The notes below the pieces were generated by a model, which saw only the letters and a program-made list of their open reading frames with translations, ran no database searches and was not told the origin of the DNA. A stretch of DNA of 64,000 bases from Deltaproteobacteria bacterium (GTDB lineage Bacteria; Myxococcota_A; UBA796; SXON01), in contig CANLGL010000021.1 of assembly GCA_947490345.1 (NCBI GenBank), positions 1 through 64,000 on the forward strand, given 5' to 3'. The position numbers and the translations under genes were made by a program. This document shows positions 7,970 to 17,550 of the stretch, piece after piece (position 1 is the first letter of the stretch; each line of letters opens with the position of its first letter).

Positions 7970-10701
7970 ATGCTTTTTTTCGCCGCCGCTGTCGCCGCCC
8001 CCCTCGCTGCCGGTCCCGATTTTTCCCCCCCCGTGATCGAGTACGTGGAGCGCCACAGCGAGTTGTGCACCGCGTCGGGGCTCCGTCTGGTCGTCGATGT
8101 CCGCCCGGGGAGCGGGGTGGCCTCCGTCGCGACGGTCGTGGACGCGGGCAGCCGCTACGATGCCCCCGGATACGAGGGCCTGGCGCACCTCGTCCAGCAC
8201 CTCTGGATGCGCTCGACCGATCCCGCGGGCAGGAGTGTCCAAGACACGATTGCGGGCATCGGGCGACACCAGACCCATACCGGGCCCGACGCGGTAGTGT
8301 ACACGATCGAGGGCGGTGAGCGGTCGCTTCCGCACATGCTCGCCCTGGAGGGGAGTCGGCTCTTGGACCCACTGGCGGGGGTGGACGCCGGCGTGTTTGC
8401 CGGCGAACGCGACCTCGTGGTCCGCGAGTTCTCCGCGCTCGCCGAAGACGGGGAGGGGGGAGTTTCTCGCTATTTGTGGGCGCTTTTGTACCCGGCGCCG
8501 CACCCCTACGCCCGCGTGGGCCTTCACTATCCCGCCCAAACCGCCCGCTGGACCCTCGCGGACGCTCGCGCGTTCGTGGCGGCGCGGTACCGCCCCGACC
8601 ACACCACGGTGCACGTTCAAAGCAGCTCGCAGTTGTCAGCCGTGCGCGGCGCGCTGGCGGCGGCTGCGGGTCCAGGGATGTTCGCGGAGGGCTTGCCAGA
8701 TCGGTGCCCGACCCGAATCGAGGCCGCAGAACCGCCCGAGGTGCCCACGTCGACCAAGCTCCTGCTTCACCGGGCACCCGTCACCCCTTTCGTCGTGACC
8801 GCGTTCACCGTACCGGGCGGCTTTGGCACCGACCTGCAACTCGCCCGGATGGCTACAACCGTCTTGGATGACTCGCTTGAGGGCGACTGTAGGGTGGCCC
8901 CGGCTCGACTGTCATCGACGGTGGTTTGCTCCAGCCCGGCCCGGGCCACGGGTGTCATTGAGGCCGTGCTCAAGCGGAACGCCAGTCGCCTGATCGCCCT
9001 TCAGGATGGGTCGAAGCTCGGCTACGCGGACGAGGCGTTCGAGGGCGTTCGGACTCCCTGGAAGCTGCGGCTCCTCAGGGACTCCGTGAGTCGATTGGTG
9101 CCCACGGCGATCGGGACGGTCGTCCCATTCATCGCCAGTCATTCTGACGGGAGCGGCTACGGAGCGGCTACTTGGCTGCGGCGTTGACGGCGATCGAGGG
9201 GGTGCGGCAGAAGGATCTCGTCGCGTACGTGCAGACCTGGTTTCGACCGGAGCGTGCAGTGTGGGCGGCGGTGGTGCCGGGTGATCCCGGCGTGCCGCTG
9301 AGTCCAGGCAGCCATCGCGCAGTCCTGGTCCCGGCCTCCGGCGCGGTCGTGACCGACGAGCAACTGCTGGAGGGTGCCGATGCCGCCGACCGGCGCGTCC
9401 ACACCGCGACGCTCCAAAGCGGGGCCTCGCTCGTTTCGGTCACCGACCCGGCCCTGCCGTATTCCGTTGGGGCTGCGTTCTTTCAGGGAGGGTCCGCGTC
9501 CGGCCCGGTAGGGCTCTTCGACGTCGCCAAGAGCCAGGAGGTCTGGACGTCGTTGAACACCGGCGCGGAGTTGCCGTTCCAGCTTCCCAGGGCTGGCGTT
9601 GTCCTGCAGGGCGAGACGGGCGGCACAACCTATCGGGCGCTCCAATGGTCGGCGCTCGCCGGTCAGGAGGGGTTGGGGCTCTGGGCCTGGAAGCAGCGTT
9701 TGGTGGGCTCGCGCTTCGAGGACAAGGGCGCCGATCCGGCGGAGGTGTTGGCGAATCAACTGGGAAACACCCTGGTCGAGCCGGGTGTCGTCGCGCAGCG
9801 CCTAGCCGCGCAGAGGGCGTTCGGAAGCGACGTGTGGCCGCGGTACCGGGAGTGGCGCAAAGCGATGTTGCTCCCGGCGCGGCAGCGGCTCACGCTGTTG
9901 CGCGGACTACGTCAGGCGCCGGGCGCGACGTTGGTGATCGTGGGACCGGCGCTGGTGGAGGGCTTGCACAAAGCGGCAGTGGCCGGGTTCGATCCCTGGC
10001 CGGTTCCAGCCGCGGAGCCGCCGCCGCTGGCCCCCCTTCGCACGCCCGCGCGCGACGCCGGCGCCGGCGGAGACGTCCTCATTCTTCCGCGGGCCCGCGC
10101 GCACTTGGCTGCAGTGTGCGCCGTTCCCGAGGCGAGGGCCACCGATCGCGTCGCGACGCTCGCGCTTCAGGCGCGGTTCCGGGAAACCTCGCCGCAGAAG
10201 GCCGGCCGAGCGTCGCTGCTGGGCGTCACCTATGCGGGCACGGGCCCCACGGGGGACTACCTCCGGTTCGCTGCTGAACTCGATCCCGACGCTGCGGGCG
10301 CGCTGCTCGTCGAAGTTCGGGCCGGGCTCGCCGCAGCCGCCGCTGAAACGCTGACAAACGCGACGGTGCGTCGGTTGGCCCTGCGCGCGGCGACCGAGGA
10401 CCGCCTCGATCAGGCCACTTCCGCAGGCCTCGTGGACGCGCTCCGCTACCGCGCGCTGGAGAGTGACCGCGAGCACTGGTTCCTACGCCGGGCGCAGGCC
10501 TACGTTGACCTGACGCCTGCCGCTCTCCAGGACGCCCTCGCCGAGTGCGCGGCCACGTTGAGCTGGGCGGTGGTCGGCCCGGAGCCCACCGTGGCCTCGT
10601 TGACGGCGTCCGGCCTTCAGGTGGCGCCCATCCCATTGGAGCGCTGGATGCGCGATCAACTCGGCGATGACGCCTACGACGCGAGCCTGAAACGGAAGTA
10701 G
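7970..10701 (+). pseudogene. Two-domain M16 (insulinase/pitrilysin-like) peptidase, frameshifted
   Basis: The frame runs 7970-9187 and resumes in another frame from about 9172 to 10701. An 11-base tandem duplication (9150-9160 repeated at 9161-9171) causes the shift; removing it gives a continuous ~906-residue protein, the size of a two-half M16 peptidase with a signal peptide. The zinc motif HxxEH is HLVQH (residues 73-77), with Gln for the catalytic Glu, so even the intact protein was probably a non-catalytic M16 homologue. The fragment at 5881-6169 carries the same region without the duplication. Either the gene is recently dead or the duplication is an assembly error; both halves otherwise look well conserved. 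Confidence 0.8.
9150..9171 (+). repeat. 11-bp tandem duplication breaking the M16 frame
   Basis: GGAGCGGCTAC occurs twice in a row. The paralogous fragment has one copy and an open frame at the same point. An 11-base insertion shifts the frame by two, exactly the relation between the two ORFs. Confidence 0.9.
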
Positions 10702-10742
10702 GCCGCCCGCGCACCCACGACGGCGCTAGCCGCGGGGCCCCC

Positions 10743-12257
10743 CTACTTCACCTCAACGAACTCGTGTCCCATCGCCTTGAGCGAAGCGACGACATCGACC
10801 GTGGTCTTGACACCCTTGCCGTCGTCGACTTCGATGGTGCGCGGACCGACCACCACCGCCAACATATGCGTCGTATCCAACCGCTGCTTGGACGCCGCCG
10901 CGACCGCGTCGATAGCAACACCGTTGACGTGTGCCGAATAACTCCGCCACGTGTCCACGGGCATGCCGAAGCCGGGGAGTTGGAGGAAGGCGCCCGCCGT
11001 TGCTGCATTGGACTCAAAATTCCCAGGCAGCGACTTGGTCAGCGAGTCCCGGGTCAGCTTGAGTTCGGCATCCGTGGGCGCGCGGTTGGCTTGGGCCGCC
11101 AACTCATCCAAGATGACCTGCAACGACTCGGCCGTTTTGTCGGCTTGAACACTCGTTCGCGCCTGGAAGATGCCATGGTCACGACTGTCACTATTGCCGG
11201 CGTAGGCGCCGTAGCTCCAGCCCTTCTCTTCGCGCAGGGCCATGTTCAGGCGCGAGCTGAACATGCCGCCGAAGAGCGTCACCGCCACCTGCTCGCGCCA
11301 GTAGCCGTCGCCGGTTCGGGACGGCGCGAGTGTTCCCACGCGCACCACGCTCTGCACCGAGCCGGCTTGTTCGCGAAAGACGACGCGCAACTTCATCGGG
11401 GCCACCGGGGGGGCGACCTCGGCGCGCTTGCTCTTTCCCGCCTTCCACGAGCCGAATCGCGACTCCAGCTCAGCCTTTGCCGTGGCCTCGTCGACCTTCC
11501 CGACGACGACGAACGCTGCGTTCCCGGAGTGCCAGTACTCGGCGTATGCCTTCTTGATGTCCGCAAGCCGTAGCGCGGTGACGCTGGTGGTGGTGCCGAC
11601 GCCCGGGGTGCCGTAGGGGTGGTCCGCCCCGAATAGTTGTCCCAAAAAGACCCGCCGGGCGGTGTCATTCGGCTCCGCGGAGGCCGCCTGAATTGCGGCA
11701 AGGGTGTCGCCCTGCATCCGAGCGAAGTCCTTCTTGTCCAGCTTCGGACGCAAGACCACGTCGGCCATCAGGTCCAGACTCGGGCCCAGGGTGGAGCCGG
11801 TCAAGGCGTCGAGCGCGACCACGGTGCTCTCGTCCCCGGCGCTGATGGACAGCTCGGCGCCCAGAAGGGCGGCGTCGCCGGCGATCGCGGCGCTGTCGCG
11901 GGTCTTGGTGCCCTCGTCCAGCATGGTTGCCGTCATCGCGATGAGGCCTGCCTTTCCGGGCGGGTTGGCCTCGCGGCCGACGCCCATCCACAACCTCACG
12001 CTGACCAGCGGCAGGTCGCCCTGCTGCACAAGGAACACGGGCACCCCATTGGAGAGGACAAACCGGGTCGCGGCGGGCGGCTGGTAGGGCTTCTCCAGCC
12101 CCGGTGCCGGTGTCGTCGCGCGCCACGCGTTCGGGTCGCGCGGAGGAGCGGCCACCGTCGCTGCGACATCCACGGCAGAGGACGTCTTGGGGCCGCACGC
12201 TGCCACGCCGGGGAGGCTCAGCGCAAACAGGGAGAGCGACAGGGCGAGGCGATTCAC
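10743..12257 (-). CDS. M16 family lipoprotein, non-catalytic subunit
   Basis: A 504-residue M16 (pitrilysin-fold) protein with a lipoprotein signal (LPGVAAC). In place of HxxEH it has GLIAMTATMLDEG, so it lacks the zinc ligands. It keeps the C-terminal substrate-binding signature SRLNMALREEKGWSYGAYA with the Arg/Tyr pair typical of the partner subunit. The gene overlaps the catalytic M16 gene upstream by four bases (ATGA), so the two are probably made together as a heterodimer, as known for other paired M16 proteins. It converges on the broken two-domain M16 gene. Confidence 0.85.
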   Translation of the reverse strand: MNRLALSLSLFALSLPGVAACGPKTSSAVDVAATVAAPPRDPNAWRATTPAPGLEKPYQPPAATRFVLSNGVPVFLVQQGDLPLVSVRLWMGVGREANPPGKAGLIAMTATMLDEGTKTRDSAAIAGDAALLGAELSISAGDESTVVALDALTGSTLGPSLDLMADVVLRPKLDKKDFARMQGDTLAAIQAASAEPNDTARRVFLGQLFGADHPYGTPGVGTTTSVTALRLADIKKAYAEYWHSGNAAFVVVGKVDEATAKAELESRFGSWKAGKSKRAEVAPPVAPMKLRVVFREQAGSVQSVVRVGTLAPSRTGDGYWREQVAVTLFGGMFSSRLNMALREEKGWSYGAYAGNSDSRDHGIFQARTSVQADKTAESLQVILDELAAQANRAPTDAELKLTRDSLTKSLPGNFESNAATAGAFLQLPGFGMPVDTWRSYSAHVNGVAIDAVAAASKQRLDTTHMLAVVVGPRTIEVDDGKGVKTTVDVVASLKAMGHEFVEVK

Positions 12258-13609
12258 TTCGCACCTCCTTCAGGTGGGGGGGCCGGTGTCTTCGGAGCCG
12301 GGGTGACGTCGATGACCACGCGGTTGTCTTTGCGGATGTGGGTGTTGAGGGCGGCCTGGATCATCTCAGGCGTGGTGGACTCGTAGCGGGCGAAATCCTT
12401 GGCGATGTACCCCGGGTCGCCTGTGTGGTGATTGTAGTAGTTCAGCGTGTCAGCCCGGCCGGCGAAGCCCCCGAGCTCCTCCAGACCGCGGAGAACCCGG
12501 GCCTTGGTGCCGCGCCAGGCGCGATCGACCTCGGCCTGGCTGGGCGGCGCCGATCGGAGCCGCTCGATTACCTGCCACGCCTCCGCCTCGAGCCTGGCCG
12601 GCGTCTGGCCTGGCTTTCCGATGATCTCGACTGCGAAGATCGAGCCGTAGGTGAGGGGGTACTGGTAGGCCTTGACCGACTGCGCCAGTTGCTTCTTCTC
12701 GACCAGCTCGCGGTACATCCGGCTGGACTTTCCGTCCGCGAGCACCATCGCCCCCAGCTGAAGTTGGGCGTCGCCCTCCGCGAGGACCGGTGGGGTGACC
12801 CAGCCCAGGTAGACCTTGGGGAGCTCGACGTCGTCGGTGAACGACGCCCGCTTTTCGGCGGCGATGGGCGGCGCCATCTGGGTGGTGGCCTTCGGCTCGG
12901 CGCCGGCGGGAATCGCCCCAAAGTACTTCTCGATCGTGGCTTTGACCGTGGACTCGTCGAAGTCGCCCGCGACCACGAGCGTGGCGTTGTTGGGCACGTA
13001 CCAGGTCCTGAAAAAGGCCTTGATATCGTCGAGCGTGGCGGCCTCGAGGTCCTCGTGGGTGCCGATGACCACGCCGTTGTAGGGATGCGGAGCCGGAAAG
13101 AGGAGCTTGTAGAACTGCTCTTCGGCCACGCCGTACGGCACGTTCTCGGTGGACTGCTGGCGTTCCTTCCGGACCACCGACTTCTGGTTGTCGAGGCGGT
13201 CCTGGGTCAGCGTGTCCAGGAGCCAACCCATCCGGTCACTCTCCAGCCACAACGCCAGCTCCAACTGATTCTGGGGAACGGTTTCCAGGTAGTTGGTGCG
13301 GTCGAAGTCGGTGGTGCCGTTGACGAAGGTGGCACCTGCCCCCTCCAACATCGGGAAGTACTGGTCTTCAGGGACGTTCTTGCTGCCCTGGAACATGATG
13401 TGTTCGAACAGGTGCGCGAAGCCCGACCGGCCCGGTACTTCGTAGCCGGCGCCGACGTGGTACCAGATGTCGACCGCGACCAGCGGCAGTCGATGGTCAG
13501 GAGAAAGCAGCACTTCGAGGCCGTTTGGCAGCGCGTACTTCTCAAACTTGATTTCGGGCGGCGGGTCGGCGGCCAGCGCCAGACCTACGAAGGTGAAGAG
13601 CACGGGCAC
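12254..13609 (-). CDS. M16 family zinc peptidase, catalytic subunit
   Basis: A 451-residue zinc peptidase with signal peptide (PVLFTFVGLALAADP). It carries an intact HLFEH (residues 66-70) after GRSGFA and a likely third ligand Glu near residue 149 (RKERQQ). The region DFDRTNYLETVP is also typical. It should degrade peptides in the periplasm or at the cell surface. GTG start; stop overlaps the start of the non-catalytic partner. The upstream Rossmann-fold gene ends 51 bases away on the same strand, so a three-gene transcript is possible. Confidence 0.9.
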   Translation of the reverse strand: MPVLFTFVGLALAADPPPEIKFEKYALPNGLEVLLSPDHRLPLVAVDIWYHVGAGYEVPGRSGFAHLFEHIMFQGSKNVPEDQYFPMLEGAGATFVNGTTDFDRTNYLETVPQNQLELALWLESDRMGWLLDTLTQDRLDNQKSVVRKERQQSTENVPYGVAEEQFYKLLFPAPHPYNGVVIGTHEDLEAATLDDIKAFFRTWYVPNNATLVVAGDFDESTVKATIEKYFGAIPAGAEPKATTQMAPPIAAEKRASFTDDVELPKVYLGWVTPPVLAEGDAQLQLGAMVLADGKSSRMYRELVEKKQLAQSVKAYQYPLTYGSIFAVEIIGKPGQTPARLEAEAWQVIERLRSAPPSQAEVDRAWRGTKARVLRGLEELGGFAGRADTLNYYNHHTGDPGYIAKDFARYESTTPEMIQAALNTHIRKDNRVVIDVTPAPKTPAPPPEGGAK

Positions 13610-13660
13610 TCCGAGGGGACGGCGGTGTATCGAGGTGGGGGTGGGGTGGACAGGGGGGGC

Positions 13661-15328
13661 CTACTTCACCCGATACCCGCCCATCTCGTTGTTGAAGATC
13701 CACGCCACGACTTCCCCGATCTCAAAGACCGTCGGCATGTAGCTCTTGATGCTGGCGGCGGCGGAGCCTTCGTCGCGCAAGGTGGCGCGGGCGGCGAGCA
13801 TCTTGCGCGCGCGTTCCCTCCACACGTCCATATTCTCAGGACGCAGGTCGATCCAGCCCTTTACCGCCCAGGCGTGGACGCGCTTTGGATCGTCGAGCTT
13901 CACCGTCCGGTCGTGGCCCTCGAGCTCCGGAACGTTGATGCGGGGCCCCCGCAAGAGCCGCTTTCCGTCGGGAAGCAGGATGGGAATGCCAATCGAAGGG
14001 GCGGTGCGGCGCGTGCCGGAGGGCTCCATCGCGGCCTCGCAGCGGGTGGACATCTCCTTGAGGTCACCGCACTCCGCCACCTGCTCCAGCTGGCCGAATG
14101 CATACCGAAGAAGCTCGGCTTCGAACAGCAGCTTCGAGAGCTCGGGCGGACCCAGCCGACCCAGGGCAACCGAGGGGAGGCCGCTTTCCTTCTCCGCGGT
14201 GTCGAGGTCTTTGATCGCCACGTTGCGCACCAGCCCGGCCTTGTAGGAGGGGGTCATGACCGCCCCGTCCATCGCGCTGATTGCGTCGTTACCCGTGTTC
14301 GCACCGCGAATCTCCAGGACCACGGTCCGAGCGATCTCTTCGGGGGTGACATATTCCATCTGGCCAAGGGCGGTGATCGCCGCAAACTCGCCGCGGGTGA
14401 ACACGCCGTTTTCCCCGGTGTCGACCACGGGAACCCGGATTTTACCGGCCTTCTCGTAGCCCTTGGGGTCCTCACGCAGGTCCAAGGCGCCGGCGCAGGC
14501 CACCTCGTGCGCCAGGTACAGCTCGCTGTTGTCGTGTTTGTCGCGCGCTTCCATCACCTGCACGGCCCGGTAGCCGATCATCGCCGCCGGCTTGATCTCT
14601 TTGACGATGGGGGCATTGGGGGTGCGCGCCAGGAGGAAGAGCAAGCCGGTGTGGCCAAAAGCGGCCTCGTTCTTGGCGAGGAGCTTTTTGCTCGGCCGGT
14701 CTTCGCTGTGGGTGTAGGGGATGTTCAGCCCCATGCCGCCGGTACCGGTGGTGCCAACCTTCACATACACGCGTGTGGCATATTCGGTGCTGGCCTGGTG
14801 CAGGAAGCGCACGTGGCGGATCAGCTGCGGCACGCTCTGGCTCAGCAAGAAGGTCTCGAGGTCGTCGACCCCCTTGCTGTCGAAGCCCTCGGCCCCGATC
14901 CAGCTGCGCACCTTCGCCGCGCCGTCGAAGACGTCCTGGTAGGAAAAGCCGGTAGCGGTGTTCACGCAGTCGACGATGACCTCGGGGCGGTGGGTCCGGA
15001 TCAGGTTGACCATGTGGTTGTTGTTGTAGGCGGCCTCATAGTCGTCATACACCGCGTTGAGCAGCTTACGCCGCATCGGCACGTCGGACAGGATCTGCCC
15101 GCGGGTGAGCTTGGCCATTTCCCGCGGGACGAAGAGATTTCCCCACGCGGGCACGAACGCGATCGCGTCGCCGAATTCGCGCTCGAGGCGTTGGCAGGCC
15201 GCGACGGCCTCGGCCTCCAACAAACTCGCGACGACGATGCGGCGCGGCGCCAAATTCGTCACGATCTGGCGGCATACTTGCAGGCCAACCAGGCCCGCGC
15301 CGCCGAGGATCAGGAAGTCGTGGTACAC
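13661..15328 (-). CDS. NAD(P)-binding Rossmann-fold protein
   Basis: A 555-residue protein with an N-terminal dinucleotide-binding motif LILGGAGLVGLQV (about residues 6-18) and a large conserved C-terminal region (YVKVGTTGTGGMGLNIPYTHSED; NAPIVKEIKPAAMIGY). It resembles proteins annotated as short-chain dehydrogenase or epimerase in Bacteroidota and Myxococcota, longer than classical SDRs; no Tyr-x-x-x-Lys is obvious. GTG 15328 is preceded by GGAGC. It is divergent from the aconitase-like gene, and the pair may act in one pathway, but substrate and reaction are unknown. Confidence 0.65.
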   Translation of the reverse strand: MYHDFLILGGAGLVGLQVCRQIVTNLAPRRIVVASLLEAEAVAACQRLEREFGDAIAFVPAWGNLFVPREMAKLTRGQILSDVPMRRKLLNAVYDDYEAAYNNNHMVNLIRTHRPEVIVDCVNTATGFSYQDVFDGAAKVRSWIGAEGFDSKGVDDLETFLLSQSVPQLIRHVRFLHQASTEYATRVYVKVGTTGTGGMGLNIPYTHSEDRPSKKLLAKNEAAFGHTGLLFLLARTPNAPIVKEIKPAAMIGYRAVQVMEARDKHDNSELYLAHEVACAGALDLREDPKGYEKAGKIRVPVVDTGENGVFTRGEFAAITALGQMEYVTPEEIARTVVLEIRGANTGNDAISAMDGAVMTPSYKAGLVRNVAIKDLDTAEKESGLPSVALGRLGPPELSKLLFEAELLRYAFGQLEQVAECGDLKEMSTRCEAAMEPSGTRRTAPSIGIPILLPDGKRLLRGPRINVPELEGHDRTVKLDDPKRVHAWAVKGWIDLRPENMDVWRERARKMLAARATLRDEGSAAASIKSYMPTVFEIGEVVAWIFNNEMGGYRVK

Positions 15329-15469
15329 GGGTGCTCCGAAAGGCCGGCGAGCCTATCCGGGCGATGCGGCGCGCGCTGGCCGCCTTTGCCGCCGCGTCAC
15401 CTTCCCCGCATCGCGGACCCGGCCTCGCGCCTCCCAGGCCCAGGAAACGCTCAGCGCCATGGGGAACGG

Positions 15470-15596
15470 TGAGGGGGAGAGCGCCAGGCCCGGCGCGTTA
15501 TTTACGCGCTGGGCCCCGCAGGCCGGAAAGCGGAGCTTGGAGGCTGGAGGGCATGGCGCGGTAGGGGGAGAGGCCGCTGCGGCCTTTCCCCCCTTT
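15470..15596 (+). repeat. Dispersed structured repeat, copy 1
   Basis: About 125 bases that match 35790-35910 on the opposite strand. Shared blocks are GGGGAGAGCG, GCGCGTTATTTACGCG, GCAGGCCGG and GCGGTAGGGG. The centre is a hairpin at 15487-15515: arms GCCCGGCGCG and CGCGCTGGGC around the loop TTATTTA. A second hairpin (AGGCCGC/GCGGCCT followed by TTT, about 15571-15587) resembles a terminator. It lies between two divergent genes, immediately before the aconitase-like gene. Confidence 0.7.
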
Positions 15597-15613
15597 CATG
15601 TTAGAGGCCGCAG

Positions 15614-17527
15614 ATGAAGCTCACCGGGCGCATCCTCCTCCTCTGCGACGACCCCCAGTTGGTCGAGGCGCAGCTTCAAGGCAAGGATCTGGCTTGGACG
15701 GGGCAGCCGCTCCACTATGGCGTCAACACCGACCTCATGATCAGCGGGGCGGCGTGCACCCTTGGGTACACCGGCGCCGTCTTAGGCCCGTGGTTCCTGG
15801 AAAACTTCAAGGAGGTCGTCCGCAAGGACGCCGTGGCGGACGCCGGCTTCCAGGTGATCGTCGGCGGCGACGCCTACGGGTCCGGCTCGTCGCGTGAAGT
15901 GGCGGTGGTCGCGCACAGCGGCGCCGGCATCGAGCTCGTCGTCGCCAAGAGCTTCCAGCGCATCTTCCAGGAGAACATGGTGTACGGCGGCATGCCGTTC
16001 ACCACCGACTTCGGCGTGATCGATCGCCTGCGTGGGGGAGAGGATGTCGACACTCGCGACTTCTTCGTCGCCTTGCCGACCTTCTTCCGTGCGGTCGCAG
16101 AAGGCGGCGGTCTGCTCGAATACGGGAAACGATTGCTGGCCGGGCAGGTGCAGCCTACCTATGAAACCAACGTTCCCGCGCGCCCACTCAACGCGGTAGA
16201 AAAGATCATCGCCCGCAAGGCGTGGACGGGCTCGGGCCCCGATGGGCTCGCTGCCGTCGCCCCCGGGGACCAGGTGCTCTGCCGCACCGCCTTCCGCGGT
16301 GTGCACGAGTACACCGCCGGCATGGTGGTCTCGCTTTACCGGGAAGCCTTCGGCGCGGCGCCCATGTACGCGCCCGACCTGGTGGCGGCCTTCGAAGATC
16401 ACTTCGTGCTCATCGACGAGCCGACCGTGCCCGACAACGTCAAGAAGGCGCGGTCGGCGCCCGCGAAGCAGCTCACCCTCGAGATGGTCGACGCGTGTGA
16501 GGAGTACGGCATCCGGCTCCACGGTCCCGGTCGGCCGTTCAAGCCGGGCGTGTGCCATCGGCTGGTGGTCGAGGACTACGCCCGGCCGGGCGACATCATC
16601 ATCCTGACCGACAGCCACACGCCGACAGCCGGTGTGATCAACGCCTTCGCCTTCGGCGTCGGCAGCACCGCGATGGCCTTCGCCTTCCGCACCGGTCTGA
16701 TTCCGGTCACCGTGCCCAAGGTCGTCCGAATCGTCGTGACCGGGCAGCCGCGCGGCGTGCTGTCGCCGAAGGACCTCATCCTCCACATCATCGGCGACGC
16801 CTACTTCCGCGACGAAAAGTGGCGCTCGTCGCCTACCGACACCTGCGTCATCCAACTTGGTGGCCCGGGTCTCGACCACTGGAACGTCGACGAACTGTCG
16901 GTGCTCACCAACATGACGGTCGAAGGTGGACTGATGACCGGGGTCGTCGAGCCCTGCAAGCCCATCGTCGAGTTCCTCAAGGCCCGCCGAGGCATCGATG
17001 TCACCGACGAGTTGGTTTACCCCGACACCGATGCCATCTACGAGCGCGTGATCACCGTGCACCTCGACGAGGTGCCGCTCACCGTGGCCACACCCGGCGA
17101 TAGTCGCAACCGCGCACCGTTGTCAGACATGGTGGACGTCGCGATCCACAACATCGTCATCGCCTCGTGCACCGGGGGCTCGCTCTCCGATCTACACGCC
17201 GCCGCGGATGTCCTGCGCGGCCATGCCCTCGCGCCGGGCGTGCGCATGACGGTGACCCCGTCGAGCGCCGACGTCGCAAGTGCCGCCGAGGCTGCCGGCC
17301 TGCTCGATCTTTTCCGCTCACTTGGCGCGGTCGTGTCGCCGCCGGGGTGTGGCAGCTGCATTGGCAATGGGCCGGGAATCCCCCTGCCGGGCGAGACCAC
17401 CGCCAGCACGACCAACCGGAACTTCGACCGACGCATGGGGTCGGCCGGCCCGGTCTACCTGGTGTCGCCGGCAGTTGCCGCGGCATCGGCCATCACCGGG
17501 AAGCTGACGGATCCTCGCTCGTTATAG
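15614..17527 (+). CDS. Aconitase/isopropylmalate dehydratase family, swivel domain first
   Basis: A 637-residue [4Fe-4S] hydro-lyase. Residues ~1-150 are the LeuD/aconitase swivel domain (GGDAYGSGSSREVAVV, then IFQENMVYGG). Residues ~195-637 are the catalytic aconitase domains (TDSHTPTAGVINAFAFGVGS; SCTGGS; PPGCGSCIGNG). The three cluster Cys are SC-T and C-x-x-C, as in aconitases. Fused aconitases normally carry the swivel at the C-terminus, so the order here is reversed. The substrate is probably a small hydroxy-di/tricarboxylate, but isopropylmalate, homocitrate and citrate cannot be told apart. TTAGAG lies seven bases before the ATG. Confidence 0.8.
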   Translation: MKLTGRILLLCDDPQLVEAQLQGKDLAWTGQPLHYGVNTDLMISGAACTLGYTGAVLGPWFLENFKEVVRKDAVADAGFQVIVGGDAYGSGSSREVAVVAHSGAGIELVVAKSFQRIFQENMVYGGMPFTTDFGVIDRLRGGEDVDTRDFFVALPTFFRAVAEGGGLLEYGKRLLAGQVQPTYETNVPARPLNAVEKIIARKAWTGSGPDGLAAVAPGDQVLCRTAFRGVHEYTAGMVVSLYREAFGAAPMYAPDLVAAFEDHFVLIDEPTVPDNVKKARSAPAKQLTLEMVDACEEYGIRLHGPGRPFKPGVCHRLVVEDYARPGDIIILTDSHTPTAGVINAFAFGVGSTAMAFAFRTGLIPVTVPKVVRIVVTGQPRGVLSPKDLILHIIGDAYFRDEKWRSSPTDTCVIQLGGPGLDHWNVDELSVLTNMTVEGGLMTGVVEPCKPIVEFLKARRGIDVTDELVYPDTDAIYERVITVHLDEVPLTVATPGDSRNRAPLSDMVDVAIHNIVIASCTGGSLSDLHAAADVLRGHALAPGVRMTVTPSSADVASAAEAAGLLDLFRSLGAVVSPPGCGSCIGNGPGIPLPGETTASTTNRNFDRRMGSAGPVYLVSPAVAAASAITGKLTDPRSL

Positions 17528-17550
17528 GGCCGACCGACGCAAGGGCCCCG

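Noticed and set aside
12104-15472. A very long open frame on the + strand across the M16 and Rossmann genes (over 1,100 codons)
   Set aside because: It is antisense to two genes with clear motifs (HLFEH, GGAGLVG) and has the His/Arg/Val-rich make-up typical of high-GC shadow frames.
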